A stretch of DNA of 64,000 bases from Palaemon carinicauda (taxonomy: Eukaryota; Arthropoda; Malacostraca; Decapoda; Palaemonidae): NCBI RefSeq assembly GCF_036898095.1, contig NC_090763.1, positions 60,237,070 through 60,301,069 of the forward strand, in the 5' to 3' direction. A model generated the notes under the pieces. It saw only the letters and a list, made by a program, of their open reading frames with translations, ran no database searches and was not told the DNA's origin. The position numbers were made by a program, and so were the translations under genes. Numbering within the stretch: the stretch's first letter is position 1; every line of letters starts with the position of its first letter. This document shows positions 13,203 to 26,458 of the stretch, in pieces.

Positions 13203-13909
13203 TTGTTTTAAAATCCAAGCAAACGTTTTCCAAAGTTTCGTACTTCCCCAATGTCGGTGTAGCATATCGAATGTCTTACTGCCTCAATAGTATCTCAAAT
13301 CGCTGTCCTCTAATCTCTGGTACAGCAAATTGTGCTCTTTATGTCAACTAAATTTTCTAATTTAGTGATCATAAGACGTTGCAGCGGTTGGTAATACGAC
13401 CTCTGCCGAGATGATGCTGGTACTGCCTCGGACTTTAAGGCTTGATTTAGCCCTAGCCACTAATGGGGTTGACAGCTTTATAGCGCTCGAGGACAATCTG
13501 ATGATACCCTCGACACTTTATTGACCGCAGTTGTCAACAGCTTCATGAGGAGGGTGAGAGGGTCGGAGAGGGGGACTGCGTGAGGAAGATTGGGGGAATA
13601 GATTGCCGGTAGACGAACTATCCTAGAGTTTTATCGTATCTGTGAAAATAATTGTTGTAGCATTCGTTGAAAAAATTTCAATTGTAAATACACTATATGC
13701 AAAATAAAAAAAAAATATTTATGTAAATATACTATGATGTATATATGTTATAAACTGTAAGATTATAAATGTGTATTTCATAGTATAAGATAAAAAAATA
13801 AAATTTTCTCCAAAATATAAAATTAACATGAATTTTTATGGCTGGTTATCCTTCAAGATTTTTCCAGAATATAAAGCATTATTTTATAGCCTCATCTTAT
13901 TTTCCTTGT
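13203..13909. other. Non-coding stretch
   Basis: It has a GC-moderate part (13390-13620) then AT-rich sequence. Nothing was recognised. Confidence 0.4.
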
Positions 13910-14169
13910 GGTGACCTGGTGGTAACGTCCTTCCCTGGTCATTGCCAGACTGGGGTTCGAGTACCGCTCAAACTCGTGAGTTCCTTTGGTCGCTGCAACC
14001 TCATCATCCTATAGGTCTATCTACCGAGTCATCAGCAGCCATTGCCTGGCTCTCCTTGGTCCTAGCTTGGGTGGAGGGGGCTTGGGCGCTGATCATATGT
14101 ATATATGGTCAGTCTCTAGGGCAGTGTCACTGTCCCTTTCCTCTGCCATTCATAAGCGGCCTTTAAACC
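13910..14169 (+). mobile_element. tRNA-derived SINE, near full length
   Basis: The head 'tgacctggtggtaacgtcc...' with 'ggttcgagtacc' resembles pol III A and B boxes of a tRNA. The body 'agcttgggtggagggggcttgggcgctgatcatat' and end 'tgccattcataagcggcctttaaacc' match the other SINE copies. Confidence 0.85.
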
Positions 14170-14416
14170 TTAAAATATTCAGATGGATGTACATTCTTGT
14201 TCGGCTTTCGAAAAGGGAAACCTTTTAGGCGAACCCACTTCTTCTTATGCCGTGAAAGGAGAGGAAGGAATTCGGATTTCTCCTTCGTGATATATCCGCA
14301 AAACAAGTCTTATTTCTATGTATGTCTTCAACATGTTGGTATTCTGTATTGTAAGAAAAAGGATCATTTTGATTTTGATGTCTTCATTTGTCTAGGTTTT
14401 GACAAAATTTTTCATA

Positions 14417-14534
14417 TAGTAATAATAATAATAATAGAATAATAATAATAATAATAATTATTATTATTATTATTATTATTTTAGTTAAATATTTTGACGT
14501 TGAAACCACTTGTTTTATTATCATTATTATTATT

Positions 14535-14575
<41 letters not shown>

Positions 14576-14592
14576 AGTAGTAGTAGTAGTAA
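14417..14592. repeat. (AAT)n/(TTA)n palindromic and (TAG)n microsatellites
   Basis: AAT units run into TTA units at 14419-14482, which can fold on itself. A (TAG)n tract follows at 14537-14592. Confidence 0.9.
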
Positions 14593-14883
14593 GCCATGAC
14601 CTCCACAATATTTACTAATAAAAATATTGTGGCGACCTCGGGCAACCAAAAATAAAAAAAAAAAAAAAAAAAAAAAGAAGAGGTCTGGCCCTAAATAGTG
14701 TAAGCAAGTATAATGCACAGTTATATTGTGAAAGTTCATTGCTAAACGGTCAGCCCTCTTCATAGGTCAGTGATGGATCATGAATGTTGCCGGGTTGATT
14801 AATCCGGCTGTTGGCTCCAGGAAGGCAAATCAGCACACATACACATACACGCACACACCCATAAACACTGAAGGAACCGGTTT

Positions 14884-14886
14884 ACT

Positions 14887-14927
<41 letters not shown>

Positions 14928-14966
14928 AAGTTTCTGATGCTGTGAGAATAAGAAAAAAAAAGACTT

Positions 14967-15004
<38 letters not shown>

Positions 15005-15043
15005 ATTAAGTTTCTGATGCTGTGAGAATAAGAAAAAAATACT

Positions 15044-15084
<41 letters not shown>

Positions 15085-15190
15085 AAGTTTCTGATGCTGT
15101 GAGAATAAGAAAAAAATACTTAGAGAGAGAGAGAGAGAGATGAGAGAGAGAGAAGAGAGAGGGGAATTAAGTTTCTGATGCTGTGAGAAT
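14884..15190. repeat. Four tandem units of about 80 bp, each with a GA tract
   Basis: Each unit contains (GA)n followed by 'attaagtttctgatgctgtgagaataagaaaaaaa' and 'cttagaga'. Units begin near 14884, 14964, 15044 and 15120; GA length varies and the last copies carry interruptions. Confidence 0.92.
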
Positions 15191-16000
15191 AAGAAAAAAA
15201 AAAGTTTCTGTAACCACTAGGATCTATTCATAAATAATGCGAGGGCCCTATAATTTGCATTGCTTGCAGAGGCTTCCTGCAAAGCTCTTGTGGTTAGTTA
15301 AGAGTATGTTATTGCTTTCTCGGAAAATGAGAAGAAAAAAGCGTAGACAAATAAGGTAAAATCGTATAAGAATAGGAGGTGTGATTTAGGCAAGGGAGAA
15401 TGCTTTGTGCCTGGTTTGATTTTTTAGATTTTTTTTTCCTATTCTCCTTTTAGGTATATAGAAGATTATCTGAGGCATTGTGCAGTGATGAATTTAGTTA
15501 GACGGGTCAGAATAAAGGATTTGTTTTTTTTAATAATACAGTTCGGTAAATCTTATTGCAGAAGACATGATCCGATATTTTTGGTTTTCTTTTATTACTC
15601 GAATTTTATTTGCAAACATAATTCAAAGTAGTTAATGTTACTTTGTGCTGTATTATTAATTTTTTATTTTTTTTTTTATTATTGAAATTCTCAAATCCAA
15701 TTATTAGTCATGATGCAATTATTATAAACTGGTTCTGTCGAGTTAGGTCGAAACACGTTGTTATGGCATCTGAAGCTGTTTATTATCCAATTTGAAAGCG
15801 ATCGCATCTTATTAGGGAAGTTGCCTAAATCGCGTCATCCTGCACACATCTATGTATATAGCAATATGTACATTTAAGGGAAAATCAGATTTTGCGCTAG
15901 TAACCTGTGGATTATTTGTTTTTACAATGCTGATAGTTTTTATGGCTGGGTTTTTATGTGTAAATAACTTGGAAGTCTGTTTAAAATTTATTCAGTTCAA
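15191..16000. other. AT-rich non-coding stretch
   Basis: Nothing recognised. Confidence 0.4.
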
Positions 16001-16014
16001 GTACCCTATTCTGG

Positions 16015-16060
<46 letters not shown>

Positions 16061-16088
16061 TACTAAAAGTACAAAAATATACCCTATT

Positions 16089-16131
<43 letters not shown>

Positions 16132-16164
16132 TCTTACTAAAAGTACAAAAATATACCCTATTCT

Positions 16165-16215
<51 letters not shown>
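16001..16215. repeat. Three tandem units of about 80 bp, each with a GA tract
   Basis: The unit is 'taccctattctg', (AG)n, 'cttactaaaagtacaaaaata'. It is unrelated in spacer sequence to the 14884 array but built the same way. Confidence 0.92.
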
Positions 16216-16732
16216 CATTCTTACTAAAAAGTAAAAAAAATATAACAAAAATTTTCTTGATCAAAGAGGCTAAATATGATATCTTACTTTATATAAGCAA
16301 AACAACTTAGGAAGAAATATCTCTGAAGGTAACAGAATACCTGAAATTATTAGGGATAGTTTCCTCATATTCGCCATTAATCATCTCGGGGCAAACAAAA
16401 ACAGGTTGTTTGTTCTCGAAGCAAGAGATGATTATTACCGTTGTAGAAAGTGGGAAACCTGAATGAAAGTCTTGCACAATATCTGCAATGTTTTGATGCG
16501 GATGAAGTCAATTTTTTTTTATCTCCATTTTCAAGTTTTCTTATCTTGGTAATATTTTGATTTTGAAAGTTGCTCTTTTAGATTTTCTTGAATTTATTTT
16601 GAAAAGTTTTACACTTGTATACACTACTACGCACTCATATAGTAATGTGTCTAAGGAAATTTCAAAGACCTTCGATTCCAATACACTGTCCCGTGGGGTA
16701 GTGCATTGCCGAAAAGTATTTCATATCCCTTT

Positions 16733-16756
16733 TATTATTATTATTATTATTATTAT

Positions 16757-16804
<48 letters not shown>

Positions 16805-17075
16805 CACTAGCTAAGCTACAACCCTAGTTGGAAAAGCTAGATGCTATAAGCCCAAGGGCTCCAATAGGAAAAATAGCCCAGTGAGGAAAGGAAATAAGGA
16901 AATAAATAAACGTTATTAGAAGTAACGAAAAATTGAAATAAAATACTTTGAAGACATTAACAATATTAAAACAGACATTTGATATATAAACTATAAAAGG
17001 ACTTGTGTAAGCCTGTTCAACATAAAAACATTTGCTGCGAGTTTAAACTTTTGAACCTTTTGTTGGAGAAAAACA
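16733..17075 (-). mobile_element. LINE 3' end with (TTA)n/(TAC)n tail
   Basis: Reading leftward, the element ends in 'ccaactagggttgtagcttagctag' and a triplet tail. The part at 16803-17060 matches the 27217 copy ('aagctacaaccctagttgg', 'atagcccagtgaggaaagg', 'gttcaacataaaaacatttgctg'). Confidence 0.88.
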
Positions 17076-17309
17076 GCATATTTGGTGGATGAGCCGATAT
17101 ATTGCATCTGTCACAGATGTTAACGGCTTAAGGCCCAGTTTTGATTTATACCAAGTTTGAGGAGTATTTAGGGATAAGTTGTGGACCTTTTAGTTGAAAA
17201 CCATTTCTTCTAATGGCTAATAAGCCTTTTCACTGTAAAATAACGGGATTATTGCATCATTTTCGCTGGGTAGATGCTGAAAGTCCTCAGTAATATGCAA
17301 TATATGCAT

Positions 17310-17620
17310 ATCATCATCCTCAGCATCATCAGCCTCGCCCAAGTCCTTCCACTCCCATCTGTTTTTGGCATTTCTATGTGAGACTTTGCCCGTAATTTTT
17401 TCTTAGCTCGTCAATTCATCGTCTCCTCTTCCTTCTTCTGCTTCGCTTGCAATCCCTAGGGACACATTCTGTTATTCTTTTTGTCCATCTATTATCTGTC
17501 ATTCTCCTTATATGTCCTGCCTACGTCCATTTCTTTTTCTTATATGTTGTTAGAATATCCTCTAGTTTGCTCTCTTATCCATTTTGCTCTTTTTCTGTCT
17601 TAGTGATATTGTAATTTATT
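17310..17620 (-). mobile_element. Non-LTR retroelement C-terminal fragment
   Basis: The reverse strand reads, with stops, through LEDILTTYKKKKWT, AGHIRRMTDNRWTKRITE and PRDCKRSRRRKRRR, a familiar tail of LINE polyproteins. It is dead because of in-frame stops. Confidence 0.75.
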
Positions 17621-18287
17621 CTATGTATCTGAATGCTTTTGGTATGCTACCACTTTAAAATACTGTACATTACCCTGTACTTGATTAGCGCCGTTTTTTT
17701 TTTTTTATTATTTTTTTTTTATTTTTTTTTATTTATTTATTTTTTTTTTTTTTGCGTGTTGGTACACTAAAACAATTGTGGTAAGATAATGTTTTGCCGC
17801 TCACATGAACGGGGAATATGACCCACTTGTACACTTCTCTCTACTATTAGATGACTTGAAATCTTTATTTTTTTCGGTCATGGTATTTTAGATGCTGGCT
17901 TCTCAGACGGTCCCCCAAATTCCTGATCTGGCAAGGTTCAGCCTTCAATTTGAAGAGGTTGCTTGTTGAGTAATTAGAAAGTTTTTTTTATTATTATTAA
18001 TTTTGTTTGTTTGTCGACTTAAGTAAGTGTTACTGCATTATTATGCAACACTGATTTGTGCCATCCGCTATCTACCAAGTCCAATGTAATTTTACGCTGC
18101 TCATTTTCAAATGAAAAGCAATGCTGTATCATGATTTATCAGTAGAGAGAGGAATGTGACAGTGACTTGGGTTGCTCTTCTCTGGACCCACCCTCTAATA
18201 CAGAGAAAATGATTGACGTGTTTGTGTGCATTTTGTTGAGGGTAACTAGCTTGAAATGTAATTGGTAGTTATAAAACATTATAAATG

Positions 18288-18650
18288 ATCATCATCATCA
18301 TCATCTCCACCTATTGACGCAAAGAGCCTCGGTTAGATTTCGCCTGTCGTCTTTATTTTGAGCTTTTAAATCAATATTTCTCCACTCATCATCATATACT
18401 TCACACTACATGGTCCTTAACCATGTGGGCCTGGGTCTTCCAACTCTTCTAGTGCCTTGTAGAGCCCAATTAAATGGTGAACTAATCGCTCTTGGGGGAA
18501 GAGCAAGCCCCAAACCATCTCCATCTACCCCTCTCCTTGATCATCTACATATGGCACTCGAGTAATTACATTTTTGTAATGCTATCCCTCCATTTAATTT
18601 CCATTATCATACCGAGGGCTTTGTTCTCAAATCTACAAAAATAGTGTCTC
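18288..18650 (-). mobile_element. LINE 3'-end fragment
   Basis: It starts with (ATC)n and 'ctattgacgcaaagagcctcgg'. The reverse strand contains ALQGTRRVGRPRPTWLRTM and an upstream RFENKALG segment, typical of the end of a LINE reverse-transcriptase polyprotein. Frameshifts separate them. Confidence 0.78.
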
Positions 18651-19497
18651 AATCTCGGGGTTTTTTTTTTTTTTATACAAAATGTGCCACCCTCTTTTTT
18701 CATTCATTTAGCAGCCTTGTCTTATTTTTAGATTTTAATTTTGCGGTATAATTCCATGAGTTTTGAGTCCCATTAATCGCAGATAATCTCTTTCTTTAAT
18801 TTAAAAATATAGAATTAATTCTGGATGTTTTCAATTTCGTTTGTTGCACAGCATCTCGCTGAGTTGCTGGAAGGCAGGTAATTATTCAAAACTAATAAAG
18901 TTTAATGGAGGTTAGCCGTAAACTTTAATGGACCTTAGACGTAATTGCTTCTGGGAAACGAGAGTAGTTGGCGTAGTTGCCATTAACAGTGCGGGTATCA
19001 TCATCCAAGTTCAGGAGCCTTCCCCCCCAAAAAATACCCCCTTCCCCACACAGTTCGCAGTTATTCGGCAAGAATCTTAGTGGTTAGCTTGCAATTTTAA
19101 TAGCATCATGCTTATTTTACTTGGGAGATAGGGAGATAGTCACGTAGCCATTTTATATCATATGTGATACGTGAAGAAATGTAGTTTTACTACGAGGAAA
19201 AACTTATAACATTGGCACAATAAACATTCATTTTTTAAAAAGAATCATTTGCACTAACAAAATGATGAGTATCACGAGGCACTGGAGAGTGTTATCTGTG
19301 ACGAAATAAAAAAAATATATAAAAAATCTGAGTTGTGGTTTGCTTGCCTTGGAAGATGGATTAATCTCGTTGAAGGGTATTCGGCAACTCATCGTTTCCA
19401 TGACCTGGAAAATAAGCAATTAGGTAACCTTTTCCTCCCAGATGAGAGCCATCTGGTGACTGATAATGGCAGCTGTTCGGTTATAGTATACTATGCA

Positions 19498-19499
<2 letters not shown>
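18651..19499. other. Non-coding stretch
   Basis: T-run at 18661-18674; otherwise nothing recognised. Confidence 0.35.

Positions 19500-19556
<57 letters not shown>
19500..19556. repeat. (CT)n microsatellite
   Basis: Pure CT run. Confidence 0.95.
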
Positions 19557-19558
<2 letters not shown>

Positions 19559-20470
19559 GAAGTGTTATTACATTTTTCATGAAAATGAAAGCATTAAAAA
19601 ATTATCTTGAAATCGATTATTTAAAATGCCAGCTGATGTTATCGATATGTACACGAAGTGAACTAGTCAGAGATTGATAATTATAACGTTGGGAGCTTTG
19701 TCAGCATACTATTAATTATAAAATCTATTTTAGTTTATGATTTCTTTACTGTTATATTATGTTTTTCCATTAAATGGAATTAAACCTGAAATCTGTAGTT
19801 ATCTTCATCCGCATTTATTTTTAAAATTCCCCACATTGAATCACATTTGGCCCCTCAAGCGGACCCCTTTTATTTGTTAATTAAATTTTGTGGAAATAGA
19901 CTTTCCATATATCAACGGTTTTGAATATGTTTAACAAATTTTTTGTATTAAATGCCAGAGTTCACATTTTTTTAAAAGCATGGAGCATGTCTGAATAATC
20001 TGTGTGGCATGTACTCGAATGTTGTTTTTCTTATCTTTATTGCATCTTGTCTCCACTAAGTGTTTGTCTTAGATCATATTTCTTTTCGTCATATGTTTAC
20101 ATAATTTGGCAGTTTTGTATCTTACTGTTGTTCTCCAGGACAAAGTTTACTTGACCTCGTTACTGATTTTCTTTTACTTGTAGCATTATTTTTGGCATGT
20201 TGTGTGTAAACTTTAGCATAGAATTTACTTTCTAAACGGTTTTGCATTGTTTTGACTTTCGGTGCCTTCCATATTCATGTCCTTTGAAAGACTTTTCTAA
20301 TATATTGTAAAGTCATTGACATAGTATTACTGTTTTCGGTGTCGGTATGGGTTTTGTGTAAATGGCAAATAATTGTCATTAAGAAATTATATATTGAACG
20401 TAAAAGTTTTTTTTGTGATGTGCAGCATGAGAATGGATTATTCTATAATATTTTTCTCTCTATATATATC
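19557..20470. other. AT-rich non-coding stretch
   Basis: Nothing recognised. Confidence 0.4.
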
Positions 20471-20474
20471 ATAT

Positions 20475-20740
20475 CATTTATTATTATTACCAGCTAAGCT
20501 ACAACCCTAGTTGGAAAGGCAAGATGCTATAAGGCCAAGGGCTCCAACGGGGAAAAATAGCCCAGTGAGGAAAGGAAATAAATTATCTGAGAAATAATGT
20601 ACAAATGAAATGTAATATTTTAAAAACAGTAACAACACCAAAACAGATAATTCATGAATAAACTATAAAAAAGACTTGTCAGCCTGTCCAGCATGAAAAC
20701 ATTTGCTGCAAGTATGAACTTTTGAATTTCGATCGATTCA
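20475..20740 (-). mobile_element. LINE 3' end with short (TTA)n tail
   Basis: It matches the family through 'agctaagctacaaccctagttgg', 'atagcccagtgaggaaagg' and 'gcatgaaaacatttgctgcaag'. Confidence 0.87.
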
Positions 20741-21008
20741 AGTACTATATATATACACACATTTATTGTTTTTATATATCAGTTGTACCCAATAACTCAT
20801 TTCATTTTAAGTCAGTGATCTTTAAAAAAAAAGAGAGAGGAAATGGGTAGCGAAATCGTGTCGTTGAATAGTTCACGAGTTTTTCACTGCATAAATGATA
20901 CTTTCTTGATATAAAAACACGATATTCTAGTCATGCCATTTTATTGACTGTACGTTTTGTATTGTTTATAGTTGTCGATTTATTCATTAAATCTGTTTGA
21001 ACGCGAAT

Positions 21009-21326
21009 TTAAACGGTTTAAAGGTCGCTCATGAATGGCAGAGGCAAGGGACAGTGACATTGCCCTATCAATCAGGACAATGCCCTAGAGACTGACCATA
21101 TATTATATGATCAGCGCCCAAGCCTCCTCTCCACCCAAGCTATGACCAGGGAGGGCCAGGCAGTGGCTGCTGATGACTCAGCAGATAGACCTATAGGCTC
21201 CCCCAACCTTAGCTCACAAGGATGGTAAGGTTTCAGACACTAATGGCACTAACGAGTCTGAGCCGGACTCGAACCCCCGACCGGCAAACACCAGGCAGAG
21301 ACGCTACTAATCAGGCCACAGCAATT
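21009..21326 (-). mobile_element. tRNA-derived SINE, full length
   Basis: Read on the minus strand it starts 'ggcctgattagtagcgtctctgcctgg', with a good B-box (gggttcgagtcc). The body carries the same 'agcttgggtggagaggaggcttgggcgctgatcata' and ends 'cattcatgagcgacctttaaacc'. It is the best preserved copy in the window. Confidence 0.9.
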
Positions 21327-21783
21327 TAAGTATTCTATTTTATTACTTTCCAAGGCAAGTGAGAAAAAGGTGTAATTTTCTATTAGATTTTATCACTTTA
21401 AGATAGTGATGGCTCATGTTTTCTTTTTTCTAAGAAAGTGCATGCCAAACTATAACTTGTTAAACTTGTGGTTTTACGTAACTTTAGTTAATTTCAATTA
21501 GATTCCACGAACTCGTTGTAACCCAATATGCACATAGATGGCCTTACTTGGTTTCTTCAGAGTTACGTAAGGCAGGATGGCTTGGATTGTGGTGTGTGTA
21601 ATACAAGGTATCACTTCGTACGGGAGTTGAATAAGAGATCCTATCACCTGGTGCATCACAGAAGGTCTCTCTGTCCTGGTGTCGAAAGAGAGAAATTGCG
21701 TTGTAGACGGTCATTAGATTTCCAACTTATTCCGTTGTTTTATTTCGTTTTTATTATGTTCAGGGTACTTTCATGTGACTAAG

Positions 21784-21785
<2 letters not shown>

Positions 21786-21859
<74 letters not shown>
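21786..21859. repeat. (GA)n microsatellite
   Basis: Pure GA run of about 74 bases. Confidence 0.95.
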
Positions 21860-21861
<2 letters not shown>

Positions 21862-23694
21862 TAAGTAGTAAGAGTTTTGCTGGGGTAAATGTCAGAGCTC
21901 TCTGTGGGCCACCCATGTGGTGCAAGATGTAAATGAGAGCTTAAGTCACCGAAGAAAAAAAAAAGTGCAAACATTGACTACGTCATTTTACGAAGATTAC
22001 TAATCTACTATGTTTAGTCAAATAATTAAGACCCATTTTCATTTTCATTTTTCATATCGACATTTGAAAATCACTTGGTAACAGCTGGGCTCGTATTGAA
22101 ACTCCGTGATTTCGTAAGTCCCACATTATTTATTACACAAGTTCATATTCATAATTTGTTTTGAATTCAATGTTTAGAAATATCCAAATCTCACATTACA
22201 CCCAAACTACAGAAGTATGAGTAAGTGAACATCTGTCGGATATAACCAACAGGAAATATTCATTCAACTTGCCTGAAGGAGTTTGTCCTAGGGTATTTTG
22301 GCGTGCCTTCGGTGGGACGTCAGTCAGTCTCCGGAAGGTAGTCATGCGCGTGGGAAAGGTCATTGAGGGTGAACTGCAGTGAACTTTTGATGTAAGTTCA
22401 TCTTATGTGTCGCGAACCTTGGACTCTTTGATATAATGTTTTTGATATTTTCATGGTTGTTAGCCGTTTCTGTCACTTGCGAGGGCTTCGTAATGTTATA
22501 GGTAGTTGCGTGTTGATGAACGTGAGACAGCCTGAAATTTCATTATAAAGAGAAGTTGTGGCAAGACAGGTATTCCTTATATAGCTGATTCTCCTTCGTA
22601 AAGTAGCCTGTCGGATTGGTAATAGTTGAAGGGATGCAGCTGTCATTTTGATGTGCATGTAAATAATAATACACACAATACATTACTTTCATATTTGGTG
22701 GAAGAGGGCGTTTTTAACCAACGATATTAGTTGGTAGCAATTTTGTTCGGATTGAAGACTAATTCGTTTTATTGATACTAGATCCAAAATTGAGGAAAAA
22801 ATAAATGTAGATTAATCATTCTTAATAAGAATATCATGATATGATGTATGGGACAGATTCTGCAATGGGCCTTTTGTTATCAAACAAAGCCATTCTTGTT
22901 TTTTCCTATCATTAGAGAAAACTTTTTTATTTTTCTTTAATACTACAGCATCTGCGTTTGGGCTTCTTGTGTGAACCAGAGATACACAGTTCCATGGGTA
23001 TTAAGATTATACTCAAGAAAGCATTGCATGTTCAAATATTTCCCAAAAGTTGGAATCTGAAGCATTCATCAATAAACATTAGTTTGGCCATGCTAACAGC
23101 TTTCTGGAACTTGAATAAACAACTTTCTAATTCAGTGTTTTATCAACAGTGAATACTAAATATAATGCTGGGTGAGGTAAAGTGATGGGTTTTGAAAGCT
23201 TTTCCATACCAATGGTTAGTTATGTATTTTGTGTAAGGACATTATTTCTGTTTTTAATTCACATTATTGTATAAAATAAGAAATCAAATTATTATATGAT
23301 TTTTATAATCCTTCTGCAGACGTAGATTCCAATGTAATTGCACTTATACTACTTACATATGAGTAACTAAATTACTATAGGTTTTGAATATTTTCTCGCA
23401 TTTGATAAGTCTAGCCATCAATTATTGATATTATTCATATTTCGGGTAACGTATATTTTATGGGGTAAAATCGCTTTTTTTTTGTAGCTAATCTCTTAAG
23501 ATTTTTACGTTATTAAAATCTCTCTTGATACGTTACGCCTTCTGTAGTGTCCTTTTGCTCTTAACTTAAGAGACTGACTTTGAGGTTAATAGGTTAAATT
23601 ACTGTACTTCGTCACGGTGCATTTTGGGTAGGCGCAGCTGACATCATTTTCGTGCTCCGTAAAACTCTGTTGTGTAAATTAAATTACATCATTA

Positions 23695-23699
<5 letters not shown>
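21860..23699. other. Unique AT-rich stretch without recognised features
   Basis: Open frames of 64-67 codons occur but have no domain or splice context. Confidence 0.4.
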
Positions 23700-23774
<75 letters not shown>

Positions 23775-23894
23775 TGGATCCCAGCCGAGGTCGATGATGA
23801 GAGAAGAATATCTTTGAATACCACCATATCATAATTAAAAAAGGGGAGGACCTCACTTAAGCAATCCCTCAACCCCGTTGGGTGGAACCATTTA

Positions 23895-23943
<49 letters not shown>

Positions 23944-24034
23944 ATTGAGTTTGTTCCTCCTTTCTTGGTCTTTGAAATTGTACGAGAGTGGTCACATGTA
24001 AAAGAGATTTCTTTTGAAAGGTTCTTTTTTCATT

Positions 24035-24101
<67 letters not shown>
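23700..24101. repeat. Cluster of two (CT)n and one (GA)n tracts in opposite orientation
   Basis: CT at 23700-23771, CT at 23899-23941 and GA at 24039-24101. The GA run could pair with either CT run in a transcript. Confidence 0.93.
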
Positions 24102-24102
<1 letters not shown>

Positions 24103-24750
24103 TCACAATATTCTCTCTCCAAAACTTCTTCCCACGAGTTATTAGATGAGAAGGGAAAACTCGCTCTGAGCTTGTCACTAGACGTGACCCGATTCAGCTC
24201 AAACTGACCCGGTGAGGTCGGTTTCTCGTTGTGACATTACAAGAGATATATCCACACAAAGCCATTAAGGGTTGCACATGAAGATCCTGTTTGGCATTTT
24301 CAACCCTTTTTTTTTTTTTTTTTTCTTTTTTTTTTGTCCCATATTTCTTGAGAGATGTAAATTGAGGGCATTGGAGAGGGTTGTTTTAAGTCATTTGTCT
24401 TACGTGTAAGATTGTATTTTATCTTTTTCGGCTACCGTGATGGATATCTAAAAATTCATGCATCTTTTTTTAGGAATTTTGATGAAAATTTCACCATACA
24501 ATAATCACGTATTTGAATGGCAATCTTGATAAGCCCAATAGTTTAAGAATAAACTTTTGTCTCACATTCTTAGTATTGGTTATAATTTATCATATGCATT
24601 TTAATTTCTTTTTTTCTATATTATATTCTAATTTTTATGCATCTGTGTCACGTATATTCCATCCGTCTATCTATTTCCATATTGAGAATATCGACAATAA
24701 CTGGCTTTAATAGTGTACTGCAATGTAATTGTTCAGTGGCTTCTTTCTTC
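24102..24750. other. Non-coding stretch
   Basis: T-run at 24307-24335; nothing else recognised. Confidence 0.35.
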
Positions 24751-24751
24751 T

Positions 24752-25148
24752 TGGTAAGGTAGAAGAGACCCTTTAGCTATGGTAAGCAGCTCTTTTAGGA
24801 GAAGGACACCTCAAAATCAAACCATTGTTCTCTAGTCTTTGGTAGTGCCATAGCTTCTGTACCATGGTCTTTCACTGTCTTGGGATAGAGTTCTCTTGCT
24901 TAAGAGTACACTCGGGCACACTATTCTATCTTATTTCTCTTCCTCTTGTTTTATTAAAGTTTTTATAGTTCATATATGAAAGATTTATTTTAATTCTGTT
25001 ACTGTTCTTAAAATATTTTGTTTTAATTGTTGATTGTTTGTCTTGTAGTTTTTTATTTCCTTTCCTCAATGGGCTAGTTTCCCTGTTGGATTCTTTGGCC
25101 TTGTAGCCTACTGCTTTTACAACTAGGGTAGTAGCTTAGCTAGTAATG

Positions 25149-25186
<38 letters not shown>
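24752..25186 (+). mobile_element. SINE-like element sharing the LINE 3' tail
   Basis: The last 110 bases ('ttcctttcctcaatgggctag', 'acaactagggtagtagcttagctag', then (ATA)n) match the LINE tail. The upstream 300 bases ('ggtaagcagctcttttaggag', 'ccactgtcttggg'-like) are unrelated to the LINE coding end. This suggests a separate element using the same 3' end. Confidence 0.65.
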
Positions 25187-25188
<2 letters not shown>

Positions 25189-25443
25189 GAGACACTGCGA
25201 TCGGTTGCGGACAGCAATGAGTGATAATGATGTCCCGTTGAACCAACGGAGGTTGAGAGAGAGTTTGGTTTTTGGAAATGTGTAGATTTGGACTCCGGAA
25301 AAAAGCTGAAGATCACAAAAGTCATTATTTGTTGAAGTCTCTTCAAACAGGTACTTTAGTGATACCTTAGATGTGTAGTCGTGGAAAGTTAATCACCTTG
25401 GTAACCTTTGATACTGGGTAATAATGTAATAGTTAATGATACT

Positions 25444-25445
<2 letters not shown>

Positions 25446-25500
<55 letters not shown>
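25446..25500. repeat. (ATT)n microsatellite
   Basis: About 17 units with one interruption. Confidence 0.92.
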
Positions 25501-25504
25501 CTAC

Positions 25505-25629
25505 TACTAGTTTACGCAACCCGTCAAAAATGGCGGCTAGATACTTATATATGCGCACACACGCACTCCCCCTCTCACCAGAGTATGACAACTCCCTCTC
25601 CCCCTTTCCCGAGGGACGGGGAGAGCTGA

Positions 25630-25717
<88 letters not shown>

Positions 25718-25735
25718 CTTTTTATATATTTAGAC
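25505..25735. repeat. Dispersed repeat ending in (TA)n, copy 2
   Basis: It shares 'cccctctcacc.gagtatgac', 'ctccccctttcccgagggacggggagag' with 9186-9362, and a (TA)n of about 80 bases follows. Confidence 0.78.
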
Positions 25736-26039
25736 ACTTGCCTTTTATTACATAGGGAAGATTATTGTTATTATATCCAAGCATTATTAAATTCATCGTT
25801 GTTTCCGTGGTACCAGAGTCTGGAAAAAAGCCAAAAGAAACCAAATCTGATTCTGTGATGTCGAACGTTGGATAAGGAAGTACCAAGCTTGAGAATAAAT
25901 TAGTACTCTTGTAGTGAAATCTTATTTCCTGCTCTGTTAAAAAGACATTTTCCTCGAACATTCCCTCGAACATTCACACCAGACCAGATACCGGTATCTT
26001 GAAGCAGCGTGTCCCTCAATACTCTTGGCCAACTCGTGC

Positions 26040-26070
<31 letters not shown>

Positions 26071-26272
26071 CTTTGTCTCCATACTGCTTCTCACGCTGTA
26101 TTCGATCTTATGTTGATTTCTGATATTTCAGTTATTATTGGCTGTTGACACTTCATTGCTATTCCCGTTATGTCGCGGTCTTTGTTCCTGGGGTGTGGTG
26201 TTTTAATATGTAATTTGTTTTTTGTCTTGCTTTACATACAGTTACATGTACGGTTATAACTTTCTAGCTATA

Positions 26273-26273
<1 letters not shown>

Positions 26274-26323
<50 letters not shown>

Positions 26324-26458
26324 TATGAAATTATGTGTATAATTATGTATGTGTGCAGTATATATGTATGTGTATATAAAAATTTGTAATTATTTATGAA
26401 GATTATATATATATAAATATATATATAATATATATACATGTGTGTGTGTGTAATAGAA

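Noticed and set aside
13910..13990. Possible tRNA gene
   Set aside because: The A/B-box-like head is joined to a SINE body found in five places and does not make a proper cloverleaf.
21200..21326. Possible tRNA gene on the minus strand
   Set aside because: Same reason: it is the head of a SINE copy.
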